A DNA stretch of 64,000 nt from assembly GCA_934352055.1 (NCBI GenBank), contig CAKRJY010000004.1, positions 82,534 to 146,533 on the forward strand, written 5' to 3'. Shown here in pieces: positions 53,489-62,998 of the stretch. Below the pieces are notes generated by a model that worked only from the letters and a program-made list of their open reading frames with translations, had not been told where the DNA came from and ran no database searches. How positions within the stretch are numbered: the stretch's first letter is position 1; each line of letters begins with the position of its first letter. Source of the DNA: an uncultured Lachnospiraceae bacterium (GTDB lineage Bacteria > Bacillota > Clostridia > Lachnospirales > Lachnospiraceae). The position numbers and the translations under genes were made by a program.

Positions 53489-53495
53489 CTTTCAA

Positions 53496-54329
53496 TCACC
53501 TTATTTTCTCAAAAAAATTTCGTTCAACTTCATTTTCATCATATCTATCATCTTCATTTTTTTTAACTGCTACTTCAATATTTTTTATTATAGACGTAAA
53601 ATCAAAACTTTGCTCTATGCCAAAGTCATCCTCGCCAATCAATATAATATCACTAAAATATCCCTGATCTTTCTTTTTCTTGAGAATTTGAATTCCGTTT
53701 TTCAAATTACCAACAAATGTATTTGGATACTCTATTTGCATCATTATTTTTTCTGGCATATCTAATCCAAGTTCATTTGCTTGTTGCATAAAAATAGATT
53801 CTTTATCTAACGTATTGGATATATTTCTGTACTGTGTAAACTTTAATTTCTTTAATATCTTTACTGACTTTTGAAATTCATCTAAAGAGGAATATAAATT
53901 TTTTATTATTATATCCGCTTGTAATTCCTCAGTAAAATACGCTTTTATAGCACCTTTTTTTGTAATATCACTTAAATATAATAATTGAGATTCTGTATCT
54001 AAAATTAAAAACAATTGTTTTCTTAATTCTATTTCATTCTTTTTTCTTGTATTCTTATGTTGTTTTTCTTTCTCCGTATCCAGAACAATTTCACCATACA
54101 ATTTAGAATTTTCATATTGACAATACATCCATAAATATCTATTATCAACAATCTTCTTTTCTATCAGGAACACCTCATTATTATATTCATACTTATTTTT
54201 TCCAAATGATATAATCTTCTCAACATCATCATATATTGAATTATGCCCCTCAATTATTATATGTAGTGCTTTGAACTTCAACTTCATCCCTTCTTTCGAC
54301 TCAAGAATCGGTATTATTTTATCCGACAC
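53496..54329 (-). CDS. Unknown soluble partner of the four-helix membrane protein
   Basis: 277 residues, mixed alpha/beta, Lys/Ile-rich. Landmarks: RKQLFLILDTESQLLYLSDITKK, AYFTEELQADIIIKNLYSS, VEYPNTF-like IEYPNTFVGNLKNGIQIL, and an acidic C-terminus. The frame begins with GTG at 54329; a weak GGGA lies upstream and an internal ATG at 54287 is the alternative. No family is recognised with confidence. The pairing with a small membrane protein, inside a defence-rich island, suggests a two-component system. Confidence 0.68.
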   Translation of the reverse strand: MSDKIIPILESKEGMKLKFKALHIIIEGHNSIYDDVEKIISFGKNKYEYNNEVFLIEKKIVDNRYLWMYCQYENSKLYGEIVLDTEKEKQHKNTRKKNEIELRKQLFLILDTESQLLYLSDITKKGAIKAYFTEELQADIIIKNLYSSLDEFQKSVKILKKLKFTQYRNISNTLDKESIFMQQANELGLDMPEKIMMQIEYPNTFVGNLKNGIQILKKKKDQGYFSDIILIGEDDFGIEQSFDFTSIIKNIEVAVKKNEDDRYDENEVERNFFEKIR

Positions 54330-54392
54330 AACAGATTTCCCACATATTCCCCAGTATACTTACTTAGTTTCGTTACTTATTAAATCTATTTT

Positions 54393-54854
54393 TCAGCATC
54401 TTCCAGACAATGGAATGTTATATCCCTCATCAAAATCAATCAAATAATCCGGATGCCTTCTTTGAACAATATTTCTTATAACGCTTGGATTTGGAGCATT
54501 AAAAAATTCGAATCCATACTCATTAATAATTCTCTCTATAAATTTACCTCGTGAGATACAATTTTTATAAAATGCGCCCCCACCACTAGTCAATGCTTCT
54601 TCTAACTCTTGAGGACATTGTCCGTTATAATTTAAAATTATTCTAAATTGAAAACTCTGTTTATCTGATGTTATTTTCATATTATCATAGTCAGCACCTG
54701 GATAAGCATTCATAAATTTCTGCTCTTTCCCATATGGTACTTGTGCCTCAATATATTTTATTCTACCCGGTCTTGCCAAATATCCCAATATGTAACAAAG
54801 CCCTTGTTCTGATGTAAAAATATCCATTGCTCTTCCAGTTAAAACATATCCCAT
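54393..54854 (-). CDS. Stand-alone copy of the N-terminal domain of the DUF3883-type nuclease
   Basis: 153 residues, homologous by eye to residues ~14-145 of the protein at 57189-58214. Shared blocks in order: ILGYLARPGRIKYIEAQVP versus AIGYLAKPDVIETIEATVP; FQFRIILNYNGQCP versus YQFRIYLSDTDGCP; FIERIINEYGFEFF versus FIAELVKEYGFKFT. It lacks the nuclease part. It could compete with, complement or replace the target-recognition or subunit interface of the larger enzyme. AAGGAGAA precedes the ATG. Confidence 0.78.
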   Translation of the reverse strand: MGYVLTGRAMDIFTSEQGLCYILGYLARPGRIKYIEAQVPYGKEQKFMNAYPGADYDNMKITSDKQSFQFRIILNYNGQCPQELEEALTSGGGAFYKNCISRGKFIERIINEYGFEFFNAPNPSVIRNIVQRRHPDYLIDFDEGYNIPLSGRC

Positions 54855-54871
54855 ACTTTAATTCTCCTTTT

Positions 54872-55813
54872 TTATATAATGTGTTTATTTCTCGCATATT
54901 CAGCAACTTTGTCATCGTCATTATATACCAAATCATATTGACTCTTTATCTTTCTTATATCAGCATCATCTTTAATATCACCAATAAATTGATCAAAATC
55001 TGGATTTTCTGCAAGTCGATCTATTGTATCCCAGTCAAGATTTTCGTTCTGCCTTGAATTAAACATTACTACACTTTGACTCACATTTTCTGCATTCAGT
55101 TTAATAACCCCAATACCAAATGCATTATTCAGTCTTTTTAACTCTGCTAAAAAACTTTCATCTTCATCTATATCCAATGCGACAATATATCCTTCATTTG
55201 CCCAGCTTGAATTTGACACTGCCTGAAAATAATACTCTCTTAAATTTGTAAAATTTAAATTTTTCTTCATCTCAAACGAGTAAATTTTATATGGACAATC
55301 GCCTACCAATCGCTGTAATTCCAAAGTTCTGTCTGAATAATCTTCAAAAGGGAAATGTACACCTACAATATCTGGATGCAACCACTGGTTGTATCCTTTT
55401 TTTGTTTTACCTGTTCTTTCATGGAAAATTGTTTTTGTTACACAGCGAAATTCAGGACTAGCATAAACATATGAAGATAATAATAAATGCAAATCTCTCT
55501 CATTATATCCTGTTGGCTCAATTTCAACTATTTCGCCATCTGTACCATCCTCACATTCTAAATTTTTGAGATAAAATTTAGAAGGTCTCTTAGATGTTTG
55601 CGTGAATATACTATTTTCATTATCACGGATATCTATGTAAAGACGTGCCTGCAATGTATTTAGTGGTGTTTTACCCTTACTTCCAATTTTATCTGTCAAG
55701 TTATTTATTTCACCATATTTCCAAATTTGAGCTACTGTCAATGGTTTTTTCTCCATCTCCATCACTTCCTTTGTCATATCCAAAAATGTGTATCCACTGC
55801 TCTTCTTTCTCAT
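54872..55813 (-). CDS. HARE-HTH restriction endonuclease-like protein
   Basis: 313 residues. Residues 5-85 form a HARE-HTH domain (YTFLDMTKEVMEMEKKPLTVAQIWKYG..., ending RPSKFYLKNLE), typical of restriction enzymes and some chromatin proteins. The rest has a PD-(D/E)xK-type core: HPDIVGVHFPF followed by YKIYSFEMKKNLNFTNLREYYFQAVSNSSWA, with Asp and E-x-K in order. It probably cuts or recognises unmodified DNA together with the methyltransferases upstream. It lies 13 bp after the next nuclease gene. Confidence 0.82.
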   Translation of the reverse strand: MRKKSSGYTFLDMTKEVMEMEKKPLTVAQIWKYGEINNLTDKIGSKGKTPLNTLQARLYIDIRDNENSIFTQTSKRPSKFYLKNLECEDGTDGEIVEIEPTGYNERDLHLLLSSYVYASPEFRCVTKTIFHERTGKTKKGYNQWLHPDIVGVHFPFEDYSDRTLELQRLVGDCPYKIYSFEMKKNLNFTNLREYYFQAVSNSSWANEGYIVALDIDEDESFLAELKRLNNAFGIGVIKLNAENVSQSVVMFNSRQNENLDWDTIDRLAENPDFDQFIGDIKDDADIRKIKSQYDLVYNDDDKVAEYARNKHII

Positions 55814-55826
55814 ACAGGCACCTCTT

Positions 55827-56303
55827 CTATATCTTCGGCAAAAACGAACTTAAATCCGGTCTATCCTTACTTACTTCCCATCTACCAATTTTCATTTTCT
55901 TTATTATTTTCCCATTACCAAAATCTAGTAAATCTTCTCTTTTAAATCCAGCAATAAGTTTTCTTAAACTTCCTAAATCCGCTGATGTAAGTAAAAAAGC
56001 TTCTTCCGGATCCACTAGTTTGCAATAAGCCCATAGTTGCCCTAAATCTCTTAATGTTAATTTGGTCTTCTTGGCTTCTATAAAAACAAGTTTGACCTTT
56101 CCCTGTTTTCTTGCAATTCCAAGAACATCTATCTGTATATCTACTCCGTTCGCCTGTTCCTTTACAATGTCATATTTTGCAAGCACCCTATCAAGTCTTT
56201 CACTATGACAGTCCGTTGTAATAATTTCGTATCCCTTGTAATTATCTATCATGTACTGTTCAAGCCACATTCGCATTGGCTCATATAGTTCTTCTTCTAA
56301 CAT
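55827..56303 (-). CDS. PD-(D/E)xK nuclease-like protein
   Basis: 158 residues, almost only a nuclease core: QIDVLGIARKQGKVKLVFIEAKKTKLTLRDLGQLWAYCKLV gives the D...ExK signature and the following amphipathic helix with Q-x6-Y. The small size suggests a subunit of a multi-protein restriction enzyme. The start overlaps the stop of the LAGLIDADG-like gene (AAATGTTAG), so they are coupled. Confidence 0.82.
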   Translation of the reverse strand: MLEEELYEPMRMWLEQYMIDNYKGYEIITTDCHSERLDRVLAKYDIVKEQANGVDIQIDVLGIARKQGKVKLVFIEAKKTKLTLRDLGQLWAYCKLVDPEEAFLLTSADLGSLRKLIAGFKREDLLDFGNGKIIKKMKIGRWEVSKDRPDLSSFLPKI

Positions 56304-57196
56304 TTGCTATCCTTACCATATCCTAAATCATGAGCTATTTCCTTCCATGAATCATAATGATGTCCCCTAATTTCTTCTGGTATAAATTCATCACTTTCAC
56401 TTGGATGAGCTGGTTTGACTTTTTTCTTTCCAGTTAATTCCCAATAATATCTGTGTGTTACATCAGAAACTCTTTTATTTTGCTGTTCAATAAACATAAT
56501 CTGTTCATTAGCAAACGTGTCTAAAGCCTCATTTTTATGAATAACAGCAAATCCTATTGGCTCATATTCATTTGCCCATACCTTAACCTGATGTTCTTTT
56601 TTCCAAAAGTCTGGCTTTCCTTCATTATATTTTTTCAGATTTCCATCTCTCATATTAGGATGTCCCCAATCAATGTTTTGCACCGGAATATCTACACTTT
56701 TTAAAAGATTACAAAAATCTGTTACTAATTCCCAGTTTTGAGGTATTTCAAAATACACTCTATGCATCTCTTTTTCAAAAAAATAATTTGATTTTCTTAT
56801 ATATCCTGTCACATCAGCAAAACCTTTGATAAACTGTCTTCTTTCATCTTCTGTAAATGAAAACAATTCTGGCGAAATTCTTATATTTTCATGTGATGTA
56901 GCCCTACCTATGTATCGTAAAATTTCTCTCATTAAATAATCTTCATTGGATTTACTAAATGAAAGATATGAAACATTTGCACTTTGATTAAACATTAAAG
57001 AAGTTCCAAGCAATGGTTCAAGTACTTGCCTTATATCTGTAATACTGGCTTTTACATATATGGCAACATCCTTTTGAAATTCCGTTTCTAATTTTTTATG
57101 TGGAATTTCAATTACAACTGTAGTTTCATTAACCCCTCTTTGTATTTCTCCATTACCAGTTACCATTCCTAGTAAATATGCCATTTCATTATTCAT
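56297..57196 (-). CDS. LAGLIDADG-like protein in the restriction cluster
   Basis: 299 residues with two LAGLIDADG-like helices: YLLGMVTGNGEI at the start and QFIKGFADVTGYIRKSNYF near residue 122, about 110 apart as in two-repeat homing endonucleases. The C-terminal part has HRYYWELTGKKKVKPAHP and a HYDSWKEIAHDLGYG tail. Encoded inside the operon rather than in an intron or intein, it is more likely a DNA-recognition or cleavage subunit. The ATG at 57196 (AGAAGGTG upstream) overlaps the previous gene by 8 bp. Confidence 0.75.
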   Translation of the reverse strand: MNNEMAYLLGMVTGNGEIQRGVNETTVVIEIPHKKLETEFQKDVAIYVKASITDIRQVLEPLLGTSLMFNQSANVSYLSFSKSNEDYLMREILRYIGRATSHENIRISPELFSFTEDERRQFIKGFADVTGYIRKSNYFFEKEMHRVYFEIPQNWELVTDFCNLLKSVDIPVQNIDWGHPNMRDGNLKKYNEGKPDFWKKEHQVKVWANEYEPIGFAVIHKNEALDTFANEQIMFIEQQNKRVSDVTHRYYWELTGKKKVKPAHPSESDEFIPEEIRGHHYDSWKEIAHDLGYGKDSKC

Positions 57197-58214
57197 TACT
57201 TTCACCTTCTATTCTAAATGTAGCTTCTTTCATTTTTTCTGGTTTAAAAAACTTAATATACGGTGATTCAAATACATATACATCAGGACTTTCATTGTTT
57301 ATTATTTTCTCAAGCCAATTAATTTTTATAATATAATAATCATCACCCTTATCACGCATTTTCTGCATTTCATTTGATGTCATAGTAAACAAGCCATTTT
57401 TTCTTTTACTTGCTTTAACTTCAATATATAAATGCCTACCATTCAACTTAAGTTCTATGTCACATCCCTTACCAATAGATTTATCATCCCATTTTTCATT
57501 TTCTATTGCTCCTTCATTATGCCATATAATTTCAGTTAAATCCGCTTTTTGAATTCGTAATGCCTTTAACAGTCTATTATCCCTGTTAATAAGTAATTTA
57601 TATACATATTGTTCACCTAACCATCCTAAGCGAAATAATTGCTCCGTAGTAAATGATGTTTTCATCATTTCTGATTTTTTGGTATTTCTATGCGTGGGCT
57701 TATTTACAGATGATGTTATATGTACAATATTCGGTTGTATTATTGCTTTCCCATCAAGTAGTTTACTTGATAATGTCCGCAAAAAATTTGTATACACATT
57801 AAAACCTTTATAATAATCTTTTTCAAACTGAACTGCTTTTTCAATTACACATTTATGAATATATTCACTATTCTGCTGAGTCTTTGTGAATTTAAATCCA
57901 TATTCTTTTACAAGTTCTGCAATAAAATGATTATCATTTATTCTGTTTCCATATTTGTTATCCAAATAATCAACTAAACAGCTAGGACAGCCATCCGTGT
58001 CGCTCAAATATATCCTAAACTGATATCCATATTTACTTTTTGGTTTTGTCACATATGGAAACTCTTCCGAATATTTCCCTTTATATTCTTCTTTAAACTT
58101 ATCTAGCTTATCTTCTGGTACAGTAGCTTCTATTGTTTCTATAACGTCAGGTTTTGCTAAATATCCTATTGCTTCATACTTGTCTTCAATAGATTTCCAT
58201 TCAATTCTGCTCAC
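57189..58214 (-). CDS. DUF3883-type PD-(D/E)xK restriction protein
   Basis: 341 residues. The N-terminal domain (about 14-145) is shared with the stand-alone protein at 54393-54854. The C-terminal DUF3883-like nuclease domain has LGWLGEQYVYKLLINRDN, KSIGKGCDIELKLNGRHLYIEVKASKRKNG (D...ExK) and a final DDYYIIKINW strand. Likely the cleavage protein. The GTG at 58214 is chosen because GGAGG lies 9 bp upstream; a TTG at 58217 is the alternative. It lies 30 bp after the adenine methyltransferase gene. Confidence 0.82.
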   Translation of the reverse strand: MSRIEWKSIEDKYEAIGYLAKPDVIETIEATVPEDKLDKFKEEYKGKYSEEFPYVTKPKSKYGYQFRIYLSDTDGCPSCLVDYLDNKYGNRINDNHFIAELVKEYGFKFTKTQQNSEYIHKCVIEKAVQFEKDYYKGFNVYTNFLRTLSSKLLDGKAIIQPNIVHITSSVNKPTHRNTKKSEMMKTSFTTEQLFRLGWLGEQYVYKLLINRDNRLLKALRIQKADLTEIIWHNEGAIENEKWDDKSIGKGCDIELKLNGRHLYIEVKASKRKNGLFTMTSNEMQKMRDKGDDYYIIKINWLEKIINNESPDVYVFESPYIKFFKPEKMKEATFRIEGESNE

Positions 58215-58244
58215 CAAATACTCCTCCTATGCTCTGTTTGATGA

Positions 58245-59645
58245 CTACGCTGTACATGTTGTCTTTCCATACCACTTACTTGCACTTATTTTTTTCATTT
58301 CTTTCTCTATATAATTTTTATCATTAACATTAAGTTCATATATTTTATAGACAATATCATTAAGCTGTTCATTAAGCTTATACCATTCATCATCCATATA
58401 TGTTACTGTTTCCATTTTATTAACAATTGATACTACTTTTTCAAATGCATCATCATCAATAACAATAGGAATTCCTTTCAAATATTGAGCATCTGTATGG
58501 ATTGTAAGTCTGGAATTATTAAATCCAAATCGTATTAAAAAATAATTACATACTCTTGAATGAAGTAATCCCAAAACATATTTACACATTTTCGTATTTT
58601 TAAGTTTTATCGTTGTTACCGTCTCCGATGGTTTCAAATTTCCACCAAAGCTTGCTGTAATTCCTGCTTCAGCACTAAAAATATTCTGAATAAATATTTG
58701 ATTACCATCGTCTGGCACATCTTGATCTTTGAATCCAAATTTTCTTATTTGCTTTCCTCTTATTGCTTTTTCTGATTTATCGCGTCCACGTTTAATAGTA
58801 TCAGTACAAACATCTCCCAATTGTTCATATGAATCTTTTAACTTATCATATATTGGAACTTCCTCATTATCTGTAAATACTATTATTTCATCTTCATAAT
58901 AATCTTGTGCCACCTCTGACATAAATGTAATTTCACCATGATTATATGAATAAAATTTTATCTTATTATTCTCTTCATAATTATTTTTAACAGTCAAAAC
59001 CACCTGTTCACCTCGAACAGTTTTAAAATGTATTCCAAGTTCAATTATAGAGATTATTGTCTTTTCTTTAAGTAGAATTTCTCGTATATTCTTATATGAT
59101 GAGATGTGCAGAAGATTCTTAGGTATAATAAATGATATAATACCATCCGTTTTTGCCAATTCAAATGCTCTATATATAGCTGCTACAAATAAATTAGAGC
59201 CTGCACTTTTAACTTTTGCTACAAAATGTGCATCTCCTTCAATGCTCACATTTTTTCCTAATGGAGCATATGGTGGATTTCCAATAATATAATCGAACTT
59301 ACTATGTCTCATCTTTTTCAATACTATGTCACCACTTTGCCCAATTGTATCCATTGTTTTAATCTTTTTAGATTCCGTTAATTCACGGCATTTTTTAACT
59401 GTCATTAAATCAAAATCGCATCCATAGACTTTACTATATCCTTTTTGTTGCAATGCATATATAAAGCTTCCTGTTCCACAACATGGATCTAATATACTTG
59501 CTTTTTCTGGAATTTCAAGAAATTTTACAATACTAGATGCCAACTCAGTATCTGTATAAAATATCCCATTATTCTTTTTAAAATCTCCATCCAAAGACTT
59601 TTCATAATCTATACTTTTCTCTTCAAAGGTAATGTTGTTACTCAT
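58245..59645 (-). CDS. N6-adenine DNA methyltransferase
   Basis: 466 residues. SAM-binding motif I SILDPCCGTGSFIYALQQKG is near residue 50, the catalytic motif IV NPPYAPLGKN near 125, and a C-terminal target-recognition/HsdM-like part includes YVLGLLHSRVCNYFLIRFGFNNSRLTIHTD. NPPY defines an adenine (N6) enzyme. The frame is open to 59675, but GGGAGATG precedes the ATG at 59645, overlapping the cytosine methyltransferase gene by 8 bp. It protects the host DNA against the nucleases encoded downstream. Confidence 0.92.
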   Translation of the reverse strand: MSNNITFEEKSIDYEKSLDGDFKKNNGIFYTDTELASSIVKFLEIPEKASILDPCCGTGSFIYALQQKGYSKVYGCDFDLMTVKKCRELTESKKIKTMDTIGQSGDIVLKKMRHSKFDYIIGNPPYAPLGKNVSIEGDAHFVAKVKSAGSNLFVAAIYRAFELAKTDGIISFIIPKNLLHISSYKNIREILLKEKTIISIIELGIHFKTVRGEQVVLTVKNNYEENNKIKFYSYNHGEITFMSEVAQDYYEDEIIVFTDNEEVPIYDKLKDSYEQLGDVCTDTIKRGRDKSEKAIRGKQIRKFGFKDQDVPDDGNQIFIQNIFSAEAGITASFGGNLKPSETVTTIKLKNTKMCKYVLGLLHSRVCNYFLIRFGFNNSRLTIHTDAQYLKGIPIVIDDDAFEKVVSIVNKMETVTYMDDEWYKLNEQLNDIVYKIYELNVNDKNYIEKEMKKISASKWYGKTTCTA

Positions 59646-60717
59646 TTCTATACATCTCCCATATTCTATCTGCAATTGCTTCTGCTAATAATGGCGGAAC
59701 TGCATTTCCTATCTGACTTCTTATATAAAATTTACTTCCATAAAACACAAAATTGTCATCAAAGCTCTGAATCCTAGCTGCCTCCCTAGGCGTAATAGCT
59801 CTATTTAATTCAGGATGAGAATTAGTTCCGTTAGAAGGAGTGTCAAATCTAGTATCTATTGTTGGTGAAACCTCATCCCATACAAGTCTTCCCCAAGTTG
59901 TATTAAATTTTTGTTTTCCCCATAGTTCTTCTGGTAAACACTCTTTTCCTTTTTCTGCTGGTATCATTGCCAATTTTTCTAAAGCCTTCTCTGAATGTGC
60001 TGATGCCTTATGATTATATAAATGCTTGCTGCCTTTTCTCATAAATTTTTGATACTCAGTCTTTGGAGCTGTAATATATTCTTGTTCAAATTCACCTTCT
60101 GCCGATTGTAAATATGCCAAATCTGATATAGCATCTCTAACTGTAACTATACATTCATTTCCCTTAGGTAAGGTAATATCCTTATGCTTTGAACATATAA
60201 ATATAGCTCTCTCTCTTGCCTGCGGCACTCCAAATTTTTTTGCATTAAGTACTCCATATTGCACCTTGTATCCTAATTTATGGATATAATTAAGAATCTC
60301 ATTCTTAAACCATCCACCTGCCGTATTCAATAAACTTTTTACATTTTCTATAACAAACACTTCTGGTTGTATTTCTTGAACCAGATTCAGATATTCCATA
60401 AAAAGAAAATTTCTCGGATCATTTAATCCTAATTTTTTTCCTTTCATTGAAAATCCTTGGCAAGGTGGTCCACCTATAATCATATTTACGCCCTTTAATT
60501 TAGACTCTGTAATTATCCTATCCTTAGTCTTATCATATGTAATATCTCCAACAATCACCTCTGTATTTGGCATATTCTTCTTAAATGTATCTGCTGCTTT
60601 TTCATTAAAATCTATTGCAACAACTGTTTTAAAATGTGAATTTTTATGCATTCCATACGAAAATCCGCCAGCTCCACAAAATAAATCTAATATATTAAAC
60701 TCTTTTATTTGACTCAT
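59638..60717 (-). CDS. C5-cytosine DNA methyltransferase
   Basis: 359 residues with the standard motif order: FNILDLFCGAGGFSYG (motif I, about 8-23), DFNEKA, GGPPCQGFSMKG (motif IV with the catalytic Cys near 84), VFVIENVKSLL (motif VI), AKKFGVPQARERAIFI (VIII), and C-terminal RITPREAARIQSF-type and QIGNAVPPLLAEAIA (X). The target sequence is unknown. First large gene of the restriction-modification operon; AGGAGAAAG precedes the ATG. Confidence 0.95.
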   Translation of the reverse strand: MSQIKEFNILDLFCGAGGFSYGMHKNSHFKTVVAIDFNEKAADTFKKNMPNTEVIVGDITYDKTKDRIITESKLKGVNMIIGGPPCQGFSMKGKKLGLNDPRNFLFMEYLNLVQEIQPEVFVIENVKSLLNTAGGWFKNEILNYIHKLGYKVQYGVLNAKKFGVPQARERAIFICSKHKDITLPKGNECIVTVRDAISDLAYLQSAEGEFEQEYITAPKTEYQKFMRKGSKHLYNHKASAHSEKALEKLAMIPAEKGKECLPEELWGKQKFNTTWGRLVWDEVSPTIDTRFDTPSNGTNSHPELNRAITPREAARIQSFDDNFVFYGSKFYIRSQIGNAVPPLLAEAIADRIWEMYRNE

Positions 60718-60815
60718 AATTCTTTCTCCTACTAAAAGTAAAAGATCTCCTATATTTTAGTATCATACTACATTCTATGTACAATAAAACGGACACATGT
60801 AAAATCAATTAATCA

Positions 60816-61001
60816 TTACAATGCTGCGTTTCCACTTTTTACCCACTCATCCACTTCAGAAAATTTAAACTTCCAAAGTCGTCCTATCTTATGTGCCGGT
60901 ATATCCGTTTTTTTTATCCAATTTCTTATAGTGTCTTTTGTTACACCTAAATATTCTGCTGTTTCTTCTAAATTTGACCATTTTTCAGTAGTCTCAGACA
61001 T
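60816..61001 (-). CDS. Excisionase/MerR-type helix-turn-helix protein
   Basis: 61 residues: EETAEYLGVTKDTIRNWIKKTDIPAHKIGRLWKFKFSEVDEWV is the whole HTH_17 (excisionase-like) fold. CGGAGGAAG precedes the ATG at 61001, preferred over the open frame's 61070. Lying 98 bp before the two methyltransferase genes, it may act as their controller, or be a directionality factor of the mobile element; no integrase is in the window. Confidence 0.85.
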   Translation of the reverse strand: MSETTEKWSNLEETAEYLGVTKDTIRNWIKKTDIPAHKIGRLWKFKFSEVDEWVKSGNAAL

Positions 61002-61165
61002 AGTCTTCCTCCGATTCTGAAATGTATAAAATAGCAAATAAATCATAACACGAACAGCTGTTTTCCTCAACTGCTATTTCACTGTTTAAATATGATTTAT
61101 TAGTATTTAATACATATTTAATATTCAATTATATATCTCGTCTAATTTAATATTTGGCAGAGGAA

Positions 61166-62998
61166 TCACCTTTCTCTGCCCCTACTCCACATCTTATCTT
61201 TCTCCCTTTCTTTATCAACATCTCTGCTAACTGCTTCATCATAAATCCTCTGGAACTCCTCATAAAGCTCATCCCCATCCAGCTTTATTCCCAGTTTTTT
61301 CATCACAGCCGAGAACAACCTTATGCTTCCACTCACATCAGCAATATCAAATTCGAATACATCTGCCTTAGCAGAATCACTGACATTCCCATAACCGCCA
61401 AGCTCTGATATTCTCCTTACAATCCAGCCAACTTTGTCCATCGGCTCTTTTTCTTTAGGTTCCACAAATTCACTTTTACCTTTTACATCAGTTATACTTT
61501 CGCCAACTCTTGCCATATTCACATCAGACGAATTATGAATCTCTGGTATTCCTATGCCATCTAAATCAGTCTGTTGTTTTCTCGCACTATCAGCTTGCTC
61601 TTTCAGTCTGATTATTTCATTCTGATTATTGTCAAGATTCATTACCTCAACATTTGCATCAGTCTCAACGACTGTTGCCGTTGCTTTCTCAACCTCAGTA
61701 TCCTCTTCCATCCCCGGTATCTTAACATCCCTGTCAGCAACAATCTTCTCCTTCCCCGACACCGCATAATAAGCCGTATACAAATCTTCTTTTATAATGT
61801 CATCAGCAAGCTGTATCTGCCTCTTAATTCCCCTTTTCTCCTGCTTAAGCTCATCCAGTTGTTCCTGCACTTCCATATGCCATATCTGATATTCTCGGTA
61901 CTGCTCTTCATTCTTTATACTGCGTTTCCGGCTAGAGCTTTCTCTGTATATCTCCTTCTGTCTGTCCTCAATCTGCTGAATCTTATCTTCTTTCTCACTT
62001 ATGAAATCCACAAGCTCCACAACACTTTTGATGTCATTATTTACAAGCAGCAGATATTCGTCCTGTAACCGATGAAACCTCTTCAAATCCTCTGTATACT
62101 TTGCTCCACCGACTACAAAACGCTTCTGCTCTACAATCCTTAATCTGTATAGCTTTGCATAAAACTTCTTCTGGAATGATGACAGCTTCGCCCTGTGCAA
62201 TCCCCTGATATCCGACGAATAAAAGTAAGGCTTTACCATCCAGGGCATATCCACATGATGCCTTAGCATATCTTCTGAAAACATCTCGTCCAGCTTTGCC
62301 AGTTTATGATAATACCGAAATCCCGGGGCCTGCACTTCCATCCACGCATCTTTCTTGAATACATATCCAAGTCTTTTCATCAGATATTTAAAATGCTCCA
62401 CATTTCCGGTTGCATACGCACACATTTTTGCATCCCTGAGAATTATCTCTTCCATTGACATTTCTCTTTCCCACTTGTCCCTGCTGATATTTTTCGGATT
62501 CCTGCTGTACTCTGCCGGCATGATAGCAAGCCCCAGTTCATCACAATATTTATTTGTAATAGGCTGGAGATGGTTCTTCCAGTTGTTTTTAGGTGAATTG
62601 TATTTCTTGCCGATTGTCATGCTGACACTGTTCCAGATCAGATGCCCATGCATATGTTCCCTGTCAATATGGACTGCATACACAGCTTCATAATCATCAC
62701 CAAGCACATCCTTCGCAAAGTGTTCCAGAACATACATTGTCTGCTCTGCCGTTACTTTTTCTTCCGGCGAAAACGATATGATCACATGATAGACCTGCCT
62801 TTTACCTGTCTTATGAAATATATTCTTTGTCTCGTCCATCTGCTCAAATGCCGTATCCGGCAGGCAGTTGATACCGCCCACCAGTACACATTCTTCTGTC
62901 TTATCTGGATTCTAGATATATTCCAAAGCATTCTTCAGGTGTGTTGCCGGATTTCTGCCCTCTGATTCCTGTATATTTGGGATCTTTGTAATCGCCAT
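61166..62998 (-). pseudogene. Relaxase/mobilisation protein (MobA/VirD2-like), interrupted by in-frame TAG
   Basis: The full frame begins at an ATG at 62998 (MAITKIPNIQESEGRNP, canonical for this family) but has TAG at codon 29 (62912-62914: LEYI-stop-NPDKTEEC). A Gln or similar residue is usual here, and CAG to TAG is a single change. After it the frame runs intact for ~580 codons: VYHVIISF, the relaxase metal site HIDREHMHGHLIWNSV, then a long coiled, charged C-terminus. Restart at an internal GTG (62881) is possible but would remove the N-terminal part, so mobilisation is probably lost unless the TAG is read through. Confidence 0.88.

Noticed and set aside
53039..54329. Kiwa (KwaA/KwaB)
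   Set aside because: The two-gene layout is similar but no KwaB motif could be recognised, so the name is not used.
46701..62914. Genome-wide TAG recoding or pyrrolysine
   Set aside because: Other genes in the same island end normally at TAG, and the two interrupted genes are not methylamine methyltransferases.
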